Assembly (NCBI GenBank): GCA_022729235.1 | Contig: JALDAJ010000001.1 | Coordinates: 310,001-374,000, forward strand | Reading direction: 5' to 3' | DNA from: Candidatus Nanohalarchaeota archaeon | GTDB taxonomy: Archaea > Nanohalarchaeota > Nanosalinia > Nanosalinales > Nanosalinaceae | DNA: 64,000 bases | Shown here: positions 1 through 8,350 of the stretch, piece by piece | How the letters are laid out: the number at the start of each line of letters is the position of its first letter | Numbering within the stretch: position 1 is the first letter of the stretch | Made by a program: the position numbers and the translations under genes | Notes under the pieces: generated by a model | Database searches by the model: none | What the model was told of the DNA's origin: nothing | What the model saw: only the letters and a program-made list of their open reading frames with translations

Positions 1-1752
1 CGTGACTATAATATCCTGTCTACCGGTTGAATCAAACCTCTTCTCAAAGGTGTTATCCTCTCCGAATCTCTCAAGATTGTAAACGTATTCATCACTTGCT
101 CCGCCCTGATACATTTCTGTTATATCGTATTCATCATGATCCAGGCTCAGACCTAGACAGTCCACCGGGTCGACCGCGAGTTCTGGACGGTAAAACTCTG
201 TATCGATCCATTCTACGCCGAGAAGTTCCTGTGTATCATGCTGTTCGAGCGCGGTATAGATAGGTATTTCCTGCATCTCTCCATCAGCCTCTCCAAGCTC
301 GATTATCTCTGGCTCTGGAACCTCAAACTCACCTTCATCATTTATATCAAACCGTGAAATACTTGGCTCCGGGAGTTCCTCTCCATCTGCATCCTTTAGA
401 GAGGTGCCAATTCCGATATAACTTAAAACATCTTCCAAACAGTTGTCGGCACCCGATTCTACCTCAACCCTTGGATAGACTACGTCCCTGAATATCGGGT
501 CATCATCGCTGTACTGTTTTCTCTCATGGTTGATATCCGCTCCAGCATTAGCCTGCACAAAGCCCTCAGAGCCTTCACATACTAGATACTCCAGATTATT
601 AGCCAAGTACCTGTGCTCTTGTATTAAATCGCCCTTATCAAGAAATTCCTCTACGTCAAATTCGTCAGAAGTAATAGTTGGGACATTAACCATCCTTACA
701 CGGAACGCGTTCATGCTCTCAGGCCATCCGCCTTCACCAAAGTTGTAATCGTATAATCCTGTTCCTCTTCCATCTCTAACATCAAGTTCAAATCTCCCTT
801 CACCGATACTATATTTCCACGCTCTCTCCCCAAAGGATAGGAGCATCGGTCCTTTAACACGATAAGCTGTGTCAGAGGTAGTTTCCACTTCATCTTCTTC
901 AGGGTCAACCCAGTGAGGATTATCGGAGTTCTCCCAGTACTCCAATGTCTCTTCCGTGGTTAAAACCCCTTCCGGATAGAAGACAGCTGCTCTCTCCGCA
1001 CGTGTGAAGTCAGGAGCATTTTCATCTGTAATACCGCTATCGACGAGTTTTTCGTTGAGATGCATAGCCATAAGCCCAATATCTTCTATCACAAATGTTT
1101 GTTCATTTTCAAACCCGGTTGCTCCGTAAATTCCTTGAGCTGAGTGTTCCTCCCATTCTGACAATCCTAAGTCATCCAGCGAAACCATTCCTGAAATGAA
1201 ACTCAACGGATCAGTGACTATAGGATCTGCTCCCATGCAGTCCCCCGTGAAGGAGGTTTCTTTAACTAGGGTCTTGAGCGGATCTTCTTTCTCCTCATCG
1301 TCTTTCTCACCCCATCCGAAGTAAGTAAATTGACCCCCATCATCACCATCCAACATGCTATCTAGTTCATCACCGCTTTCCGTATCCAAGTCGTCCACAT
1401 CTACATCGACAAGGTGCATCTGTAAGTCCTCCGGTCCCAATTCGTTCTCTCCTGAAGAGGCAGGCTCCGGATCAAATTCATCATGCTGGTAGACCATCGA
1501 CCCGTAGGCACACTGCTGGGCGGCGAGCATGTTCCAGACCACTAGTCCGCGGAACTGTTTTTCTGCCTCATACGGGTCTTCAACGTCTTCTCCTATCGTC
1601 ACCACGCCGTCCAGTGACTGGAGCTGTTCCATTAGATTATTCGTCCTTGGTTCGAGCGAGTGGTCGGTTATGGTTGTGAGGGCTCCGATAAACGCCGCTC
1701 CTATCATGACCGCGACCGCCATGACACCGACATTGCTGATGATTCCTTTCAT
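1..1752 (-). CDS. Giant acidic exported protein with pilin-like N-terminus (partial)
   Basis: An open frame runs from ATG at 1752 to the window edge (584 codons, no stop), so the C-terminus is missing. Residues 1-25 are MKGIISNVGVMAVAVMIGAA and more hydrophobic residues: one positive residue plus Gly, then a membrane helix. This resembles an archaeal class III (prepilin) signal or a simple N-terminal anchor. The rest is hydrophilic and very rich in Asp/Glu, with five scattered Cys (contexts QQCAY, GDCMG, LVCEG, DNCLE, VDCLG) that could form disulfides outside the cell. The start lies one base after the stop of the upstream 60-aa gene, so it is the last visible gene of the pilus-like operon. 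No family is recognised. An exported or pilin-anchored adhesin-like protein is an inference from topology and neighbours. Confidence 0.75.
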   Translation of the reverse strand, partial: MKGIISNVGVMAVAVMIGAAFIGALTTITDHSLEPRTNNLMEQLQSLDGVVTIGEDVEDPYEAEKQFRGLVVWNMLAAQQCAYGSMVYQHDEFDPEPASSGENELGPEDLQMHLVDVDVDDLDTESGDELDSMLDGDDGGQFTYFGWGEKDDEEKEDPLKTLVKETSFTGDCMGADPIVTDPLSFISGMVSLDDLGLSEWEEHSAQGIYGATGFENEQTFVIEDIGLMAMHLNEKLVDSGITDENAPDFTRAERAAVFYPEGVLTTEETLEYWENSDNPHWVDPEEDEVETTSDTAYRVKGPMLLSFGERAWKYSIGEGRFELDVRDGRGTGLYDYNFGEGGWPESMNAFRVRMVNVPTITSDEFDVEEFLDKGDLIQEHRYLANNLEYLVCEGSEGFVQANAGADINHERKQYSDDDPIFRDVVYPRVEVESGADNCLEDVLSYIGIGTSLKDADGEELPEPSISRFDINDEGEFEVPEPEIIELGEADGEMQEIPIYTALEQHDTQELLGVEWIDTEFYRPELAVDPVDCLGLSLDHDEYDITEMYQGGASDEYVYNLERFGEDNTFEKRFDSTGRQDIIVT

Positions 1753-1753
1753 G

Positions 1754-1936
1754 TTAGCACATCTCTATCCCTGTGGCTTCGGCTATCACGTTGTGGAGGT
1801 TTGTGCATCCAAGATATGATTGTTCGGCACCGGATATAAGACCAGGGATAATAGACAGTATGACCCATAGAAGGAATGCTGCAAGGAGGAATCCTACAAG
1901 TGTCCAGACAGAATAATCAGCTATACCCTTTCTCAT
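1754..1936 (-). CDS. 60-aa membrane protein with pilin-like N-terminus
   Basis: The product begins MRKGIADYSVWTLVGFLLAA and has one long hydrophobic helix (about residues 9-31) followed by a short polar tail with two Cys, the second being the last residue. The RKG-I-A start fits the archaeal class III signal pattern (basic residues, Gly, then a hydrophobic residue), so a prepilin-type peptidase could cut after Gly4. The ATG overlaps the stop of the 29-aa gene upstream (ATGA), and its own stop is one base from the next start, so it is translationally coupled inside the ATPase/platform operon. A minor or major pilin subunit is plausible. A simple one-TM accessory protein is the alternative. Confidence 0.7.
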   Translation of the reverse strand: MRKGIADYSVWTLVGFLLAAFLLWVILSIIPGLISGAEQSYLGCTNLHNVIAEATGIEMC

Positions 1937-2022
1937 ACCGGTAAAGCCCCCGTCCAGAGTTTTAACAGCGCTGCAGCGATAACTACGGCGGCGACTATGC
2001 TAGCTAATATCTTTGGCTCCAC
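1933..2022 (-). CDS. 29-aa membrane microprotein
   Basis: A GTG-started frame of 29 codons fills the gap between the platform protein and the 60-aa gene exactly. It has a Shine-Dalgarno-like AGGTGG directly 5' (2024-2029, just after the platform stop) and its TGA overlaps the next ATG as ATGA. The peptide begins MEPKILASIVAAVVIAAALL and ends with a short KLWTGALPV tail, so it is one hydrophobic helix. The perfect fit of SD, start and coupled stop supports a real gene. Function is unknown; a pilin-like or platform-associated TM peptide is an inference. Confidence 0.55.
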   Translation of the reverse strand: MEPKILASIVAAVVIAAALLKLWTGALPV

Positions 2023-2029
2023 ACCACCT

Positions 2030-4222
2030 TTACGCATCCGCGATTCCACCTATCATACCTCCGAACAGCAGCGCCACTATCAGCAGGGTTATGGTGTAGA
2101 AGAACATTCCTGAAATAAGTATTTTTCCGATGAACATGTTGCGGTAGGTTACGTTCTCTCCCTCTGCTATCTTCATGTAGAACGTTCCAAGAATGTATAG
2201 GAGCTGTATCAGGTATATGCCGACCACGAACTGCAGGAGTTCGGGTTGGATAGCCGCGTCCAGGTTACCAAGGATTCCTGAGAACTCCGCGCCCTCGGCT
2301 CCACCCCCGGCACCGTCTCCAGGCAGTTCCTGTGAAGCACCTTGGAATTGCTGTGAAAGCCCGAACATCGCTGTGATTATGGTTTGGGACATTCCGACCG
2401 CGACCCCGGAAACTATCGGCGCAAGCAGGTACGCCAGCATCTGGATAGTGGTCATCGTCTCCTCCATCAAATCGTTGAGTTGTTCCTGTGTCCTGTGGAT
2501 GTTATCCAGGTAGCGCGAGATCGTTGTCATCGCCATCGCCGCCACGTGAGTTCCTTTCTCCGAGGACTCAAGTATCGCTTTCATAACAGTCTGTATCATC
2601 TGGCTGGGGAACTCCTGGAGCGCGCCGTATTTCTCGTTGAATACAGCATCTTCAAAGGTCATACCCATCTCCTCGACGTTTCTCGATGCTTTCCCGAAAA
2701 GGTCTGATATCTCGAGGTCGGACGTTGCTTCCGATGCCTGTTTCAAGGCAACCTCAATCGGCGTTCCACCCGAAATCTTGTTCCCCAGCTGGAAGAGGGC
2801 GGTCGGGAACTGGCTCTCGATCTCTCTCAGGTGGTTCTCTGCGTTCCTCCTCTCGATGCTACCAAGTATCAGCACTAATCCTATACCCCATCCTATCCCC
2901 AGGGTTATCGAGACGCTCCTGAGAAGCAGCGGGATTGGGTTGAGGCTGTCTCCTGAGAGAAACATCGTAGGCACCATGCCCGGGTCGACATTCGGGACAG
3001 GATAGAAGAACGGAGCTGTTAGGTAACCGACCATGCCGTACAGCGCGATGATGAAGAAAACCGCGACACCGACCGGCCAGACCGGGACCCGGAACTCGCT
3101 TTCTCCTACAGTGAACGTATACTTGCCGCGTTCAGGCAGGCTATCTGTACTGACAGCCTGTGAAGATACTGTTGGAGGTCTTGAGGATAGTATGCGTTGC
3201 ATGAACCAGTACAGGAATCCTGGGAGAAGGAAGTTGAACAGGACTATCAGGTGGAGCGGTCTTATCACATCACCCATGAATACGGAGATCAGAGGGAGCA
3301 TTATCATGCCGAGAACCGGAAGCATAGCACCCATCGCGTTGAGTATCATTACCGGCGTCTTCAGGGACTGGGCGTAGTGCTTCATCTTCTCCTGTGTACC
3401 ATCCAGGATGCGGTCGATAGCGTCCTGCAGGAGCTGTTCTCTGCGGTCCGAGTCAGGGTCATTCATCGCCGCCTGCAGTAGCTGCAGAGACTCCAGGAAG
3501 TCATCATTGAATCCTTTCCAGTTACGGGTATAATCGTTCAGCGCGTCTTCTATACGGTTGAAATTTCCGATCTCCACCTTCCAGAGAACTCCTTTTAGAT
3601 CCTTAGATATCGGTCCTTCAAGGTTTAAAGCGGCGAACCGTACTGCGCCCTCGAGGTTAGGTGATGAGCGCATGTAGACAACCATGTAGAGTATCGCGAG
3701 AATCATCTCCCCGCTGCTCCTGATAACCTTGTTCTTCGCCGCGTATATCGGCTTGTAGTAGGTGTATACGCCTGCAGTGAGAGGTATCGAAAGCAGGAGA
3801 AGCATCAGGGAGTTCGGCAGAAGGTACCCGAGTAAAACGTTTAAGCCGAAAAGCAGGAACCAAAGTGTGAAAGATACAAAACCTGTGAACACTGCTGCCG
3901 ATAAGACCATTCCAGGCGTTACGTCCCAGTCAAGCAGTCTTAGAGAAGGAGTAAGTTTGTCTCTAGTCGTCTCTCCCGCACTGATACTTAGTATCGATCC
4001 AGATTTTATGCATAGTTTTTCGTAAAACGTTTTCTCCCTCTCCCTTACCTCCTCTTCACGGTACTCCTGGTACTCCTTCGAATAACCCTGTCTCGACGAG
4101 GTGTTGTACGGAGGTTGCTCCACGTCTCTTTCCAGGTTATCAACTATCTCTCGTATCCTGTCCTTTTCCTCATCATCCAGACCGTCGCGTTCATCATCTC
4201 CGATTCTGTTGTCTTCACTCAT
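2030..4222 (-). CDS. Type II/IV secretion platform protein, double T2SSF (ArlJ/TadC-like)
   Basis: A 730-aa polytopic protein expected to be the inner-membrane platform on which a GspE/ArlI-type ATPase turns to assemble pilins. A long charged N-terminus (about 1-100) precedes membrane helices near 107-155. A cytoplasmic helical T2SSF domain follows (about 160-285), then helices near 290-345 and 385-470. A second T2SSF domain starts near 475 (AENHLREIESQFPTALFQLG, then GNKISGG, a typical T2SSF signature), and the last helices are near 600-730. Archaeal ArlJ/TadC-like proteins often have this duplicated layout. It sits 5 bp downstream of the ATPase gene and upstream of two tiny TM proteins and the giant pilin-like protein, i.e. 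a pilus/archaellum-like operon. Confidence 0.88.
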   Translation of the reverse strand: MSEDNRIGDDERDGLDDEEKDRIREIVDNLERDVEQPPYNTSSRQGYSKEYQEYREEEVREREKTFYEKLCIKSGSILSISAGETTRDKLTPSLRLLDWDVTPGMVLSAAVFTGFVSFTLWFLLFGLNVLLGYLLPNSLMLLLLSIPLTAGVYTYYKPIYAAKNKVIRSSGEMILAILYMVVYMRSSPNLEGAVRFAALNLEGPISKDLKGVLWKVEIGNFNRIEDALNDYTRNWKGFNDDFLESLQLLQAAMNDPDSDRREQLLQDAIDRILDGTQEKMKHYAQSLKTPVMILNAMGAMLPVLGMIMLPLISVFMGDVIRPLHLIVLFNFLLPGFLYWFMQRILSSRPPTVSSQAVSTDSLPERGKYTFTVGESEFRVPVWPVGVAVFFIIALYGMVGYLTAPFFYPVPNVDPGMVPTMFLSGDSLNPIPLLLRSVSITLGIGWGIGLVLILGSIERRNAENHLREIESQFPTALFQLGNKISGGTPIEVALKQASEATSDLEISDLFGKASRNVEEMGMTFEDAVFNEKYGALQEFPSQMIQTVMKAILESSEKGTHVAAMAMTTISRYLDNIHRTQEQLNDLMEETMTTIQMLAYLLAPIVSGVAVGMSQTIITAMFGLSQQFQGASQELPGDGAGGGAEGAEFSGILGNLDAAIQPELLQFVVGIYLIQLLYILGTFYMKIAEGENVTYRNMFIGKILISGMFFYTITLLIVALLFGGMIGGIADA

Positions 4223-4227
4223 CTAAC

Positions 4228-6498
4228 TCACACCTGCCGGTCGAACCACTCCTTCCACCGGGCGTATATCCTCTCCGGGTCCTGCTTACCGTACTCTTCG
4301 CCTACTCTCTCCGCCAGTATGTGGTAGCGCTGGTTCGCTTTTACCGTGAAATCTGCCTCAAGGAGCTCCGGTCTATCATTCTCATTTGCGGCTTCCACCA
4401 TGTCCTGTTTTATCTTTTTACGGAGCTGTATATTGTTCCAGACCGCCTCCCAGTCATTCTTCCACTCCCTGATGTTCTCCGCAATCCTGTTGAGAACCAT
4501 CGACTCACCGTTCTTCAGGGTATCTGTAGGCATCAGTTTGTCCTCGTTGCTATCGTAGCGCATCAGGTCGACAAAGGCGTTCTCCTCCTGTGGGTCGTTG
4601 GTCCATTCTTTCCTGACCTCGGTGATCCCTGTGACACGCCGGTAAGTGTTCAGACCGTCCGGACTCTTGATCTTGTTCACACTTACAACGACATCGGTCG
4701 CCTTGAAAGACGTTTTCGGGACACCGAGGTCGTTCACGACACGGTCATATACTGAATAGGGAGACTCTCCGTGGATGGTTCCGCCGACAAAGTTCGCGAC
4801 GGCTCCGACACGCATCGCCTCGTAAAGGGTTTTCGCCTCGTCACTCCTTACCTCTCCGATAACCAGTGCAGAATCTCCGAGACGTAGCGAGGTCCTGATA
4901 GCTTCGTCCGCTGCAAGCTCATTTTCCACCTGTGTGATGACGCTCCTGGATTTCATCCGTTCAACGTTGTAACCCAGGTCTTTCATCTGGTTGATAGGCA
5001 GCTCCAGCGTATCCTCTACCGATATAATCCTGGTCTTCTTCAGCAACTCCAGCATCGATGCGCCGAGTATCGACGACTTTCCTGCCCCACGTGTCCCCGC
5101 GAAAAGCACTGATCGACCGCCGTCAACTATGAAAGATAGTAGTGCTGCTCCCATCGGATTTATCATACCCTTATCGATGAAAAGCGGTAGAGTCCACGCC
5201 CTTGAGCGGTGTCTTCTGAACGCGAACGCAAGTCCCTCCGGCGACAGGTTCTCCTGGATTATAGCGACACGGGCGCGTCCACCAGGAACCTCTGTGTCGG
5301 TATCCAGGACCGGGTTTGCCTCGTCCAGAGGGCGTCCAGACTGGATACGGAACCTTGTAGCCCATGACTCCGCCTCTTCCTTAGTCGGTATCAGGTTGGT
5401 CTCGCACTCCTCGTATTCCTGGTGGTTGATGAATATAGAAGAGCCTCCAACCGGCGAGTTGATAAACACGTCCTGTATCTTGGGGTCACTAAGGAGAAGT
5501 TCCAGCACACCAAGACCTGAAGTGTAACGGTTGAGTATCGACGTAAGCTCGTCCAACTCCTCTCTCGTCAATCTGATATCCATCTGGTTGGCGATATCCC
5601 GGAGCATGTCCCTCCCTATATTTTCGAACACCTGCCTCATACGTTCCGGGCGGGCGAACTCTCCTGACTCGGGTTCGTGCGACGCCATAAACCTGCGCGC
5701 AGCATCAAGTAAGGTGTATTTCTCCTCGGTCAGGTTGAACTCCGGCGGGTTAACGTGGTAGACCGGCTGCACCTTGTCGGGTATCTTATAGATCGATACT
5801 TCGATATCATTCCGTACCTCATACCTGTCGATTTCTTCACCTCGCTCAGGAGGCAGTGACATAAACTTGGTAAGCATGAAGTTCGGTCTCACAAGAGGGT
5901 GGAAAAACTCCCTGTAAACCTCTCTGTCGCCGATGTGATGACCTGTTACAAAATCCTCATCTCTCGCCCTCTGTATCATCCTTGTCTCTTCCAGCCGGTC
6001 ACTAATCGGGCGGATAACATCGTTAAGAAAGTACTTGATACACCGCTTTCTCTGCGGGTAATCATCGCTCATCTCTGTCTTCAGGCGCCTCTCCTTCCTT
6101 CTCAGCTCTACGTAAGCCCCTACAGGGTCGCGCCTTAACTGATCGATAACTATCTGCTGTACCTCAGGTACATGATCCGCATAAAAAGAGTCACATTTCT
6201 CCCCGCCCTGCTCCGACAGGTAACCCTGGGAGGATATACCCTGGATAGCATCTGCGATTTCCTTAAGCATCGATACCTCTTCCTCCCCGTACTCATAATC
6301 CCTTGACTCTGATAGAACCACTGAGGACGCGTCAGGTACTTCCTGGAGGATGTTGATAACACGGGACATGACCTCGGGGTAGTCCTCTATCGACGCGCCG
6401 TAAATCGAGCCGAGAGTATTGACTTTAACTGTACCGCTCTCATCATCGTACTCGTAGTCGAAAACATCAAGATTTCTTACGTCTGCCATACCCAGCAT
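4228..6498 (-). CDS. Type II/IV secretion system ATPase (GspE/ArlI/TadA-like)
   Basis: A 756-aa hexameric-type motor ATPase. Walker A is GTRGAGKS near residue 466; the Asp/Glu box VEDTLELP follows. A Walker-B-like stretch SALVIGEVRSDEA lies near 546 and the His box GGTIHGES near 580, all typical of secretion ATPases. A domain of about 300 residues precedes the usual N-terminal domain (which holds SDPKIQDVFINSP near 340), and a tail of about 120 residues follows the core, so it is longer than bacterial PilT/TadA. It is first in the operon with the platform gene 5 bp away. Start is ATG 6498; ATG 6489 (MADV) is also possible. A symmetrical AT-rich inverted repeat lies just upstream. Confidence 0.92.
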   Translation of the reverse strand: MLGMADVRNLDVFDYEYDDESGTVKVNTLGSIYGASIEDYPEVMSRVINILQEVPDASSVVLSESRDYEYGEEEVSMLKEIADAIQGISSQGYLSEQGGEKCDSFYADHVPEVQQIVIDQLRRDPVGAYVELRRKERRLKTEMSDDYPQRKRCIKYFLNDVIRPISDRLEETRMIQRARDEDFVTGHHIGDREVYREFFHPLVRPNFMLTKFMSLPPERGEEIDRYEVRNDIEVSIYKIPDKVQPVYHVNPPEFNLTEEKYTLLDAARRFMASHEPESGEFARPERMRQVFENIGRDMLRDIANQMDIRLTREELDELTSILNRYTSGLGVLELLLSDPKIQDVFINSPVGGSSIFINHQEYEECETNLIPTKEEAESWATRFRIQSGRPLDEANPVLDTDTEVPGGRARVAIIQENLSPEGLAFAFRRHRSRAWTLPLFIDKGMINPMGAALLSFIVDGGRSVLFAGTRGAGKSSILGASMLELLKKTRIISVEDTLELPINQMKDLGYNVERMKSRSVITQVENELAADEAIRTSLRLGDSALVIGEVRSDEAKTLYEAMRVGAVANFVGGTIHGESPYSVYDRVVNDLGVPKTSFKATDVVVSVNKIKSPDGLNTYRRVTGITEVRKEWTNDPQEENAFVDLMRYDSNEDKLMPTDTLKNGESMVLNRIAENIREWKNDWEAVWNNIQLRKKIKQDMVEAANENDRPELLEADFTVKANQRYHILAERVGEEYGKQDPERIYARWKEWFDRQV

Positions 6499-6500
6499 TA

Positions 6501-6523
6501 TTATTCAAGTAACTATTGAATAA
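6501..6523. promoter_or_regulatory. Inverted repeat in divergent promoter
   Basis: TTATTCAA and TTGAATAA form a perfect 8-bp inverted repeat around a 7-bp centre, in the 33-bp gap between the ATPase (minus) and the coiled-coil gene (plus). It may act as a two-way TATA region or as an operator for both operons. The sequence shows the symmetry; its role is inferred. Confidence 0.5.
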
Positions 6524-6531
6524 AAGATGGG

Positions 6532-6975
6532 ATGCCCCAGCAGGATATCGTAAACCGGCTCGCAGACCAGGTCAACGACTTTAACCGCAGGGTAAGAGAC
6601 CTGGAGGAGAAGATAAGAAACCTTACAGCAAGAGTCAATACCCTGGACGACACCGTTCTCAACAAGACCAAGTCCCTATCCCAGGATGTTCAGGGTCTGG
6701 AGGACGAGATAGAAGAGGTCAGGGACAGGATAGCAAACATAGAGGTCGATATCAAGGAGATCAACCGCGAGAAGCGGAAGTTCGTGTCTTCACAGGAGCT
6801 GGAGGAGATAGAGAACTACATGGATCTTATGAACCCTATCCATTCTTCCTTCACTACAAAGAAAGAGGTCAAAGAGATAGCACAGGGGAACTCCAGCGGT
6901 CTTTCAAGAGAGCAAGTGGAGAAAATCGTGGACAGAAAGATAAAAAGCATGGAAAACCAACCAGATAATGAATAA
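6532..6975 (+). CDS. Coiled-coil protein, archaellum-accessory (ArlC/D/E)-like
   Basis: A 147-aa soluble, charged protein. Residues about 5-90 are an almost unbroken heptad coiled coil (for example DLEEKIRNLTARVNTLDDTV). A short conserved-looking segment follows, ELEEIENYMDLMNPIHSSF (about 89-107), then TTKKEVKEI and a basic helix. Coiled coil plus a short helical cap resembles the cytoplasmic ArlC/D/E ring proteins of euryarchaeal archaella, though I cannot confirm homology. It is transcribed divergently from the pilus-type ATPase and is followed 12 bp later by a second coiled-coil gene, which supports a job with that machine. An unrelated structural coiled coil is the alternative. Confidence 0.6.
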   Translation: MPQQDIVNRLADQVNDFNRRVRDLEEKIRNLTARVNTLDDTVLNKTKSLSQDVQGLEDEIEEVRDRIANIEVDIKEINREKRKFVSSQELEEIENYMDLMNPIHSSFTTKKEVKEIAQGNSSGLSREQVEKIVDRKIKSMENQPDNE

Positions 6976-6987
6976 GAGGGTGACATC

Positions 6988-7839
6988 ATGAAATTCCAGC
7001 TGTTCGGGAGACTGAGGGACGATGAATCAGGCGGAACAGATCAGCAACGTGAAGCGCCACAAGGAGCTCCTGGACAAGAAGAGACGCCACAGGCACTTGG
7101 CGGAGGTAGTCTTGAAAGAACAGTTGATAACCTGTTCTCACAGGGTTACGCTGAAGAGGAGATAAGACAGGAACTCCAGGGACAGTATTCACAGACAGAA
7201 ATCGACCGCGCTATAAACAATGCGGTTGCATCAACAGCCACTCCTGACACCGGTCCTGGACCGAAACCCATGACACCATACCAAAGTGAGGAAGATGCAG
7301 TAAGCCCTGTAGATGAGGGTTTCTCACAAAACGATGATACTATGGATCAGAGAGAACAAGAACCACAGCAACCAAACCCGCAGCCAGCGCCTCCTGCGCC
7401 ACAGGAGCAGACACCGCAGGAACCACAGGAAGAACAGGGCGCCCACGGCTCTAACGTGGAGGAGCTGGTGGAGACTATCGTCGCTGAAAACTTTGACCGC
7501 GTCGAGAGAGAGTTCGAGAACGTTTACCGGGAAATCGATGAGCTGAAAGATACAGCAGAAGATCTAGAGCAGCGGGTCCACGATCTGGAAGTCCGTGACG
7601 ACGAGGACCAGACACAGTTCATACAGAAAATGGATGAGATGGAGGAACACATCGACTCTTACCAGTCACGTATAGGCGGGCTGGAGAAGGCTTTCCAGCA
7701 GGTGCTTCCTTCCCTGGTCGACAACGTCAGGGACCTGACAGATCTTGTGCAGGATATCAAGCAGGAAAGAGGGATTGAAACGGATAAGAACGTTTCAAGC
7801 CAGGATATTGACGATATAGACGTTGAAGACTGGAACTGA
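6988..7839 (+). CDS. Coiled-coil protein with helical N-domain, ArlC/E-like C-terminus
   Basis: A 283-aa soluble protein in three parts. About 45-75 is a small helical motif (DNLFSQGYAEEEIRQELQG), like repeats that bind partner proteins. About 80-155 is a low-complexity Pro/Gln linker. About 155-270 is a coiled coil ending in GLEKAFQQVLPSLVDNVRDL. That last part resembles the end of ArlC/E-type proteins, where a 'LPxLxxNVRxL' pattern is common as I remember it; a profile search is needed. The gene follows the other coiled-coil gene by 12 bp with GAGGGTGA upstream of its ATG, so the two are an operon. It converges on the 4-TM gene block with only 4 bp between stops. Confidence 0.6.
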   Translation: MKFQLFGRLRDDESGGTDQQREAPQGAPGQEETPQALGGGSLERTVDNLFSQGYAEEEIRQELQGQYSQTEIDRAINNAVASTATPDTGPGPKPMTPYQSEEDAVSPVDEGFSQNDDTMDQREQEPQQPNPQPAPPAPQEQTPQEPQEEQGAHGSNVEELVETIVAENFDRVEREFENVYREIDELKDTAEDLEQRVHDLEVRDDEDQTQFIQKMDEMEEHIDSYQSRIGGLEKAFQQVLPSLVDNVRDLTDLVQDIKQERGIETDKNVSSQDIDDIDVEDWN

Positions 7840-7843
7840 TTTT

Positions 7844-8347
7844 TCAGTCACTGTTTCCGCCAGCGGTTATAGCCACGATGATAAGCAGGAATAGCAGTAT
7901 AAGTACAGGCATAACCACTTCCTGCCACGTATCTTCTATATCACCGAGGAACGCACCCAGATCTGCCTGCGTAACAAACGCACCTATGAAAACTATTGCC
8001 GCAATCGCTACAGCCGACCACAGCCTTATACTCTCCGTCTTCTCGTCCTCAGCAATGTCAATCCCCGCCACCGCCATCAAAATCATTAAACCCAGGAACC
8101 CGAAAACACCAAAAGTAAGGGCTGCAGCCAGATTAGTCATTATACCTGGCGGTAGGAAGAAGTACGCACCTCCGATCGCCAGGAATGCGACAGCCAGAGA
8201 TATAACCCCGTTTACCTGCTCATCCTCACTGATAACCTTATACTTCTCAAGGACGCCATAGGTCACCGCCAGAACCAGCAACCAGGGAAAGAACAGCTGG
8301 AAAACATCCATATCCGCCATCATCAACACTATCTGTTCGAATGCCAT
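7844..8347 (-). CDS. 4-TM membrane protein, paralogue of 8351-8932
   Basis: A 167-aa hydrophobic protein with about four membrane helices (near 15-35, 45-65, 75-95 and 105-160) and short charged loops. Its first half (FFPWLLVLAVTYGVLEKYKV, then ISEDE) matches the neighbour 8351-8932 in pattern: FF-x-PxLL-x-VxYxVLE-x-VIxE. It also shares LTxGVxGxLGL in the third helix, so the two are paralogues. It is the last gene of a four-gene run (9301 to 7844) with gaps of 3-4 bp or overlaps. No characterised family is recognised. Proteins of this style recur in DPANN genomes (from memory). A membrane component of the nearby pilus-like system is an inference. Confidence 0.7.
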   Translation of the reverse strand: MAFEQIVLMMADMDVFQLFFPWLLVLAVTYGVLEKYKVISEDEQVNGVISLAVAFLAIGGAYFFLPPGIMTNLAAALTFGVFGFLGLMILMAVAGIDIAEDEKTESIRLWSAVAIAAIVFIGAFVTQADLGAFLGDIEDTWQEVVMPVLILLFLLIIVAITAGGNSD

Positions 8348-8350
8348 TCT

